DNA of 64,000 nt from Neotamlana laminarinivorans (GTDB lineage Bacteria; Bacteroidota; Bacteroidia; Flavobacteriales; Flavobacteriaceae), in the NCBI RefSeq assembly GCF_020523925.1, contig NZ_JAJAPW010000002.1:186001-250000 (forward strand), written 5' to 3'. Shown piece by piece: positions 62,413 through 64,000 of the stretch. The notes under the pieces are model-generated. The model made no database searches. It saw only the letters and a program-made list of their open reading frames with translations, and was not told the origin of the DNA. Position 1 is the first letter of the stretch. Each line of letters starts with the position of its first letter. The translations under genes were made by a program, and so were the position numbers.

Positions 62413-63777
62413 ATGAAACAAACTATTTTAAACCTTAAAAACTTAGCACTGGTCTTAAGTGCTTTAGTACTATTTACTAGTTGTAGCGACGACGAAACAT
62501 CAAACATTATTGAGGAAGAAAATGAAGACGATAGCCGTTGGATAACTGTAGCTGGGGCCTTAATGGGAACAAACCCAGGTGATGGTAATGGTGGCACTTT
62601 AATATACTCAGTTAGTAAAGAAGACGCACAAGACGAAACCGTACAAATAGACCCATTTAACAACGGTTTTGTAGCACCATCAAATCGTACAGCGCGTTTA
62701 CAAGCATCTGAAGATGGTAGTACAATATTTAACATTAGTTATGCTGGAGATACAGGCGGGAATTACACAAAATATATTGTTAATGGTGGTAATAACTTTG
62801 AGCTTACTGGTTCTGAAATTAGTATAGCTCCATACGTTGGCACTGCACCACGTTGGATTAAATTATTTGATGGCGATCAAACTGGAGCTGCTGTTTATGT
62901 ATCTACAGAACACCAAGTTAATGATAATGACACTCCAGATGATGTTACCGACGACTACTATACACAAACAAATTCTACAATTGGTATTGTAACACTCGAT
63001 TTAGTTAATTCTTCAATTAAAAATTTTCAAGAGCACACTATTACATTAAATAATGAAGATGCTGCAAATGGCTACTATATTTCTCGTATAGATATGCCAA
63101 CTTTAAACACTGCTGGCAATAAATTATATATTGGAGCACGTATAAGTAAAATAGACCCTAGTACTTTAGAAAGCGACAGTGATTACGAAATTTTAGGATC
63201 GAAAACAATAGTGCTAGATTACCCATCGCTATTAAACCCAACTATAATTACCTCTGGAATTAGCCATGGAAACACAAATGGATACCGTAGTATTAATGCT
63301 TTTGAATACAACGGAAGTGTTTATCAAGCCAACCAAAGCGACCCAGAAGGATCTTATATTTTAAGAATTGATGCAAATAACGAATATGATGATTCTTATG
63401 TGTTTAATTTAGATGAAGAATTAGGTGTTACAGGGGCCTATGTTTTAGCTTGGAGACCTACTGAAAACGGTAAAGGTGTTTTAGCATACCGTCACGACGA
63501 TTCTGTTGAAGGAATTTCTGGAAGAGGAGAAAGTTATTTTGCTTTAATAGATTTGAATGCAAAAACAGCAACAAAAATAACCGATATTCCTTATGATGTA
63601 GATTTCGAATTATTCCAATATCAAGGTTACGCCGTTGATGGTACTGATATTTATTTAACTGCTGCTTCTGTTGGAGAAAACGGGAATATTTATGTTGTAG
63701 ATACAGAAACTGGTATTGTTACAAAAGGTGCAGAGTTAATAAATACTGAAGGTAGCCACTTTATTGGTGCTTGGTAA
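62413..63777 (+). CDS. DUF4374 lipoprotein
   Basis: 454 residues. Lipoprotein signal with Cys24 (LFTSC) followed by an acidic linker (SDDETSNIIEEENEDDSR). The body is a seven- or eight-bladed propeller-like repeat domain with phrases such as APRWIKLFDGDQTGAAVYVS, SRIDMPTLNTAGNKLYIGAR and YVLAWRPTENGKGVLAYRHD. This fits the DUF4374 family, which usually sits beside TonB receptors in Bacteroidota. It is probably an outer-membrane partner in ligand capture. Co-transcribed with the receptor, 14 nt gap. Confidence 0.88.
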   Translation: MKQTILNLKNLALVLSALVLFTSCSDDETSNIIEEENEDDSRWITVAGALMGTNPGDGNGGTLIYSVSKEDAQDETVQIDPFNNGFVAPSNRTARLQASEDGSTIFNISYAGDTGGNYTKYIVNGGNNFELTGSEISIAPYVGTAPRWIKLFDGDQTGAAVYVSTEHQVNDNDTPDDVTDDYYTQTNSTIGIVTLDLVNSSIKNFQEHTITLNNEDAANGYYISRIDMPTLNTAGNKLYIGARISKIDPSTLESDSDYEILGSKTIVLDYPSLLNPTIITSGISHGNTNGYRSINAFEYNGSVYQANQSDPEGSYILRIDANNEYDDSYVFNLDEELGVTGAYVLAWRPTENGKGVLAYRHDDSVEGISGRGESYFALIDLNAKTATKITDIPYDVDFELFQYQGYAVDGTDIYLTAASVGENGNIYVVDTETGIVTKGAELINTEGSHFIGAW

Positions 63778-63796
63778 AACTCAACTTTCATAGCAT

Positions 63797-63834
63797 AAAA
63801 AAGCTGTCTTAATAATTTTAAGACAGCTTTTTTT
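63797..63834. terminator. Bidirectional terminator between the DUF4374 gene and pyruvate kinase
   Basis: AAAAAAGCTGTCTTAA (63797-63812) pairs with TTAAGACAGCTTTTTT (63818-63833). Confidence 0.85.
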
Positions 63835-63864
63835 ATAAATAATAAAAAGACAATAGTTGTAATA

Positions 63865-64000
63865 TTAATCTTTTGTAATTTCTCGCACTCTTAAAGTATT
63901 TACCATACCTTTTTCTTGAATAGGCATTGATGCTAAACTTATTACCATATCGCCTTTTTTAACATAACCTTGCTCTTTAGCAATACGGTTAATATCTCCT
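63865..64000 (-). CDS. pyk: Pyruvate kinase (C-terminal end only)
   Basis: The minus-strand frame from the window edge to a TAA at 63865 encodes the last 44 residues, including RIAKEQGYVKKGDMVISLAS and ending NTLRVREITKD. The KKGDxV...P...G..NTLRV pattern is the C-terminal end of pyruvate kinase, the last enzyme of glycolysis. The catalytic domains lie outside the window. Confidence 0.88.
   Translation of the reverse strand, partial: GDINRIAKEQGYVKKGDMVISLASMPIQEKGMVNTLRVREITKD

Overview
The window is AT-rich chromosomal DNA of a member of the Bacteroidota, almost certainly a (probably marine) Flavobacteriaceae. The evidence is the set of lineage markers: a complete Bat (aerotolerance) operon, proteins with C-terminal type IX secretion (T9SS) sorting domains, an XrtF-type exosortase with short PID-CTERM-like substrates, a TonB-dependent receptor paired with a DUF4374 lipoprotein, and promoters of the Bacteroidota type (TTTG, about 19-20 nt, then TAnnTTTG). 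I cannot name the genus from sequence alone. No rRNA, tRNA, CRISPR array, insertion sequence or prophage was seen.

Layout. 1-2.6 kb: nitrite reductase nirB and the start of a probable nirD, transcribed leftwards. 2.8-4.9 kb: yicC-gmk-nadD operon. 5.0-9.5 kb: a very large CheB-CheR-PAS-histidine kinase-receiver hybrid. 9.6-11.3 kb: a compact exosortase locus in which two tiny secreted proteins with nearly identical sorting tails flank xrtF and its partner gene. 11.4-18 kb: a lipoprotein, a T9SS beta-propeller protein, a membrane-anchored AraC regulator, gpsA and small hypotheticals. 18.2-24.5 kb: a regulator-MFP-RND-OMF efflux operon with a clear inverted-repeat operator. 24.5-31.7 kb: AraC regulator, DUF1097 protein, SDR, a PIF1/HRDC/HTH helicase, pheS, a folded RNA-like intergenic element and cvpA. 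31.7-36.3 kb: beta-carbonic anhydrase with two SulP transporters and a small membrane protein. 36.3-45.9 kb: moxR, DUF58 and the bat genes. 46-50.1 kb: SDR plus AlbA_2 protein, a 0.6 kb gene-free stretch with several stem-loops, and a two-gene envelope operon (HhH protein, Cys-rich OmpA). 50.3-58.7 kb: lipoprotein asparaginase, a 1,908-residue multidomain adhesin-like T9SS protein, ABM, YCII and CYTH proteins. 58.8-64 kb: dinB, a TonB receptor with a palindrome inside its promoter, a DUF4374 lipoprotein and the 3' end of pyruvate kinase.

How the parts fit. Several units are coherent: the efflux operon with its own repressor and operator; the SulP/SulP/carbonic anhydrase set, which looks like inorganic-carbon uptake or retention; the MoxR/VWA Bat complex; and the TonB/DUF4374 pair, probably metal-responsive. 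The unit closest to an under-described system is the exosortase locus. Its candidate products are peptides of only about 20-35 residues between an N-terminal signal and a C-terminal sorting tail, and the tail is conserved in protein while its codons have drifted.
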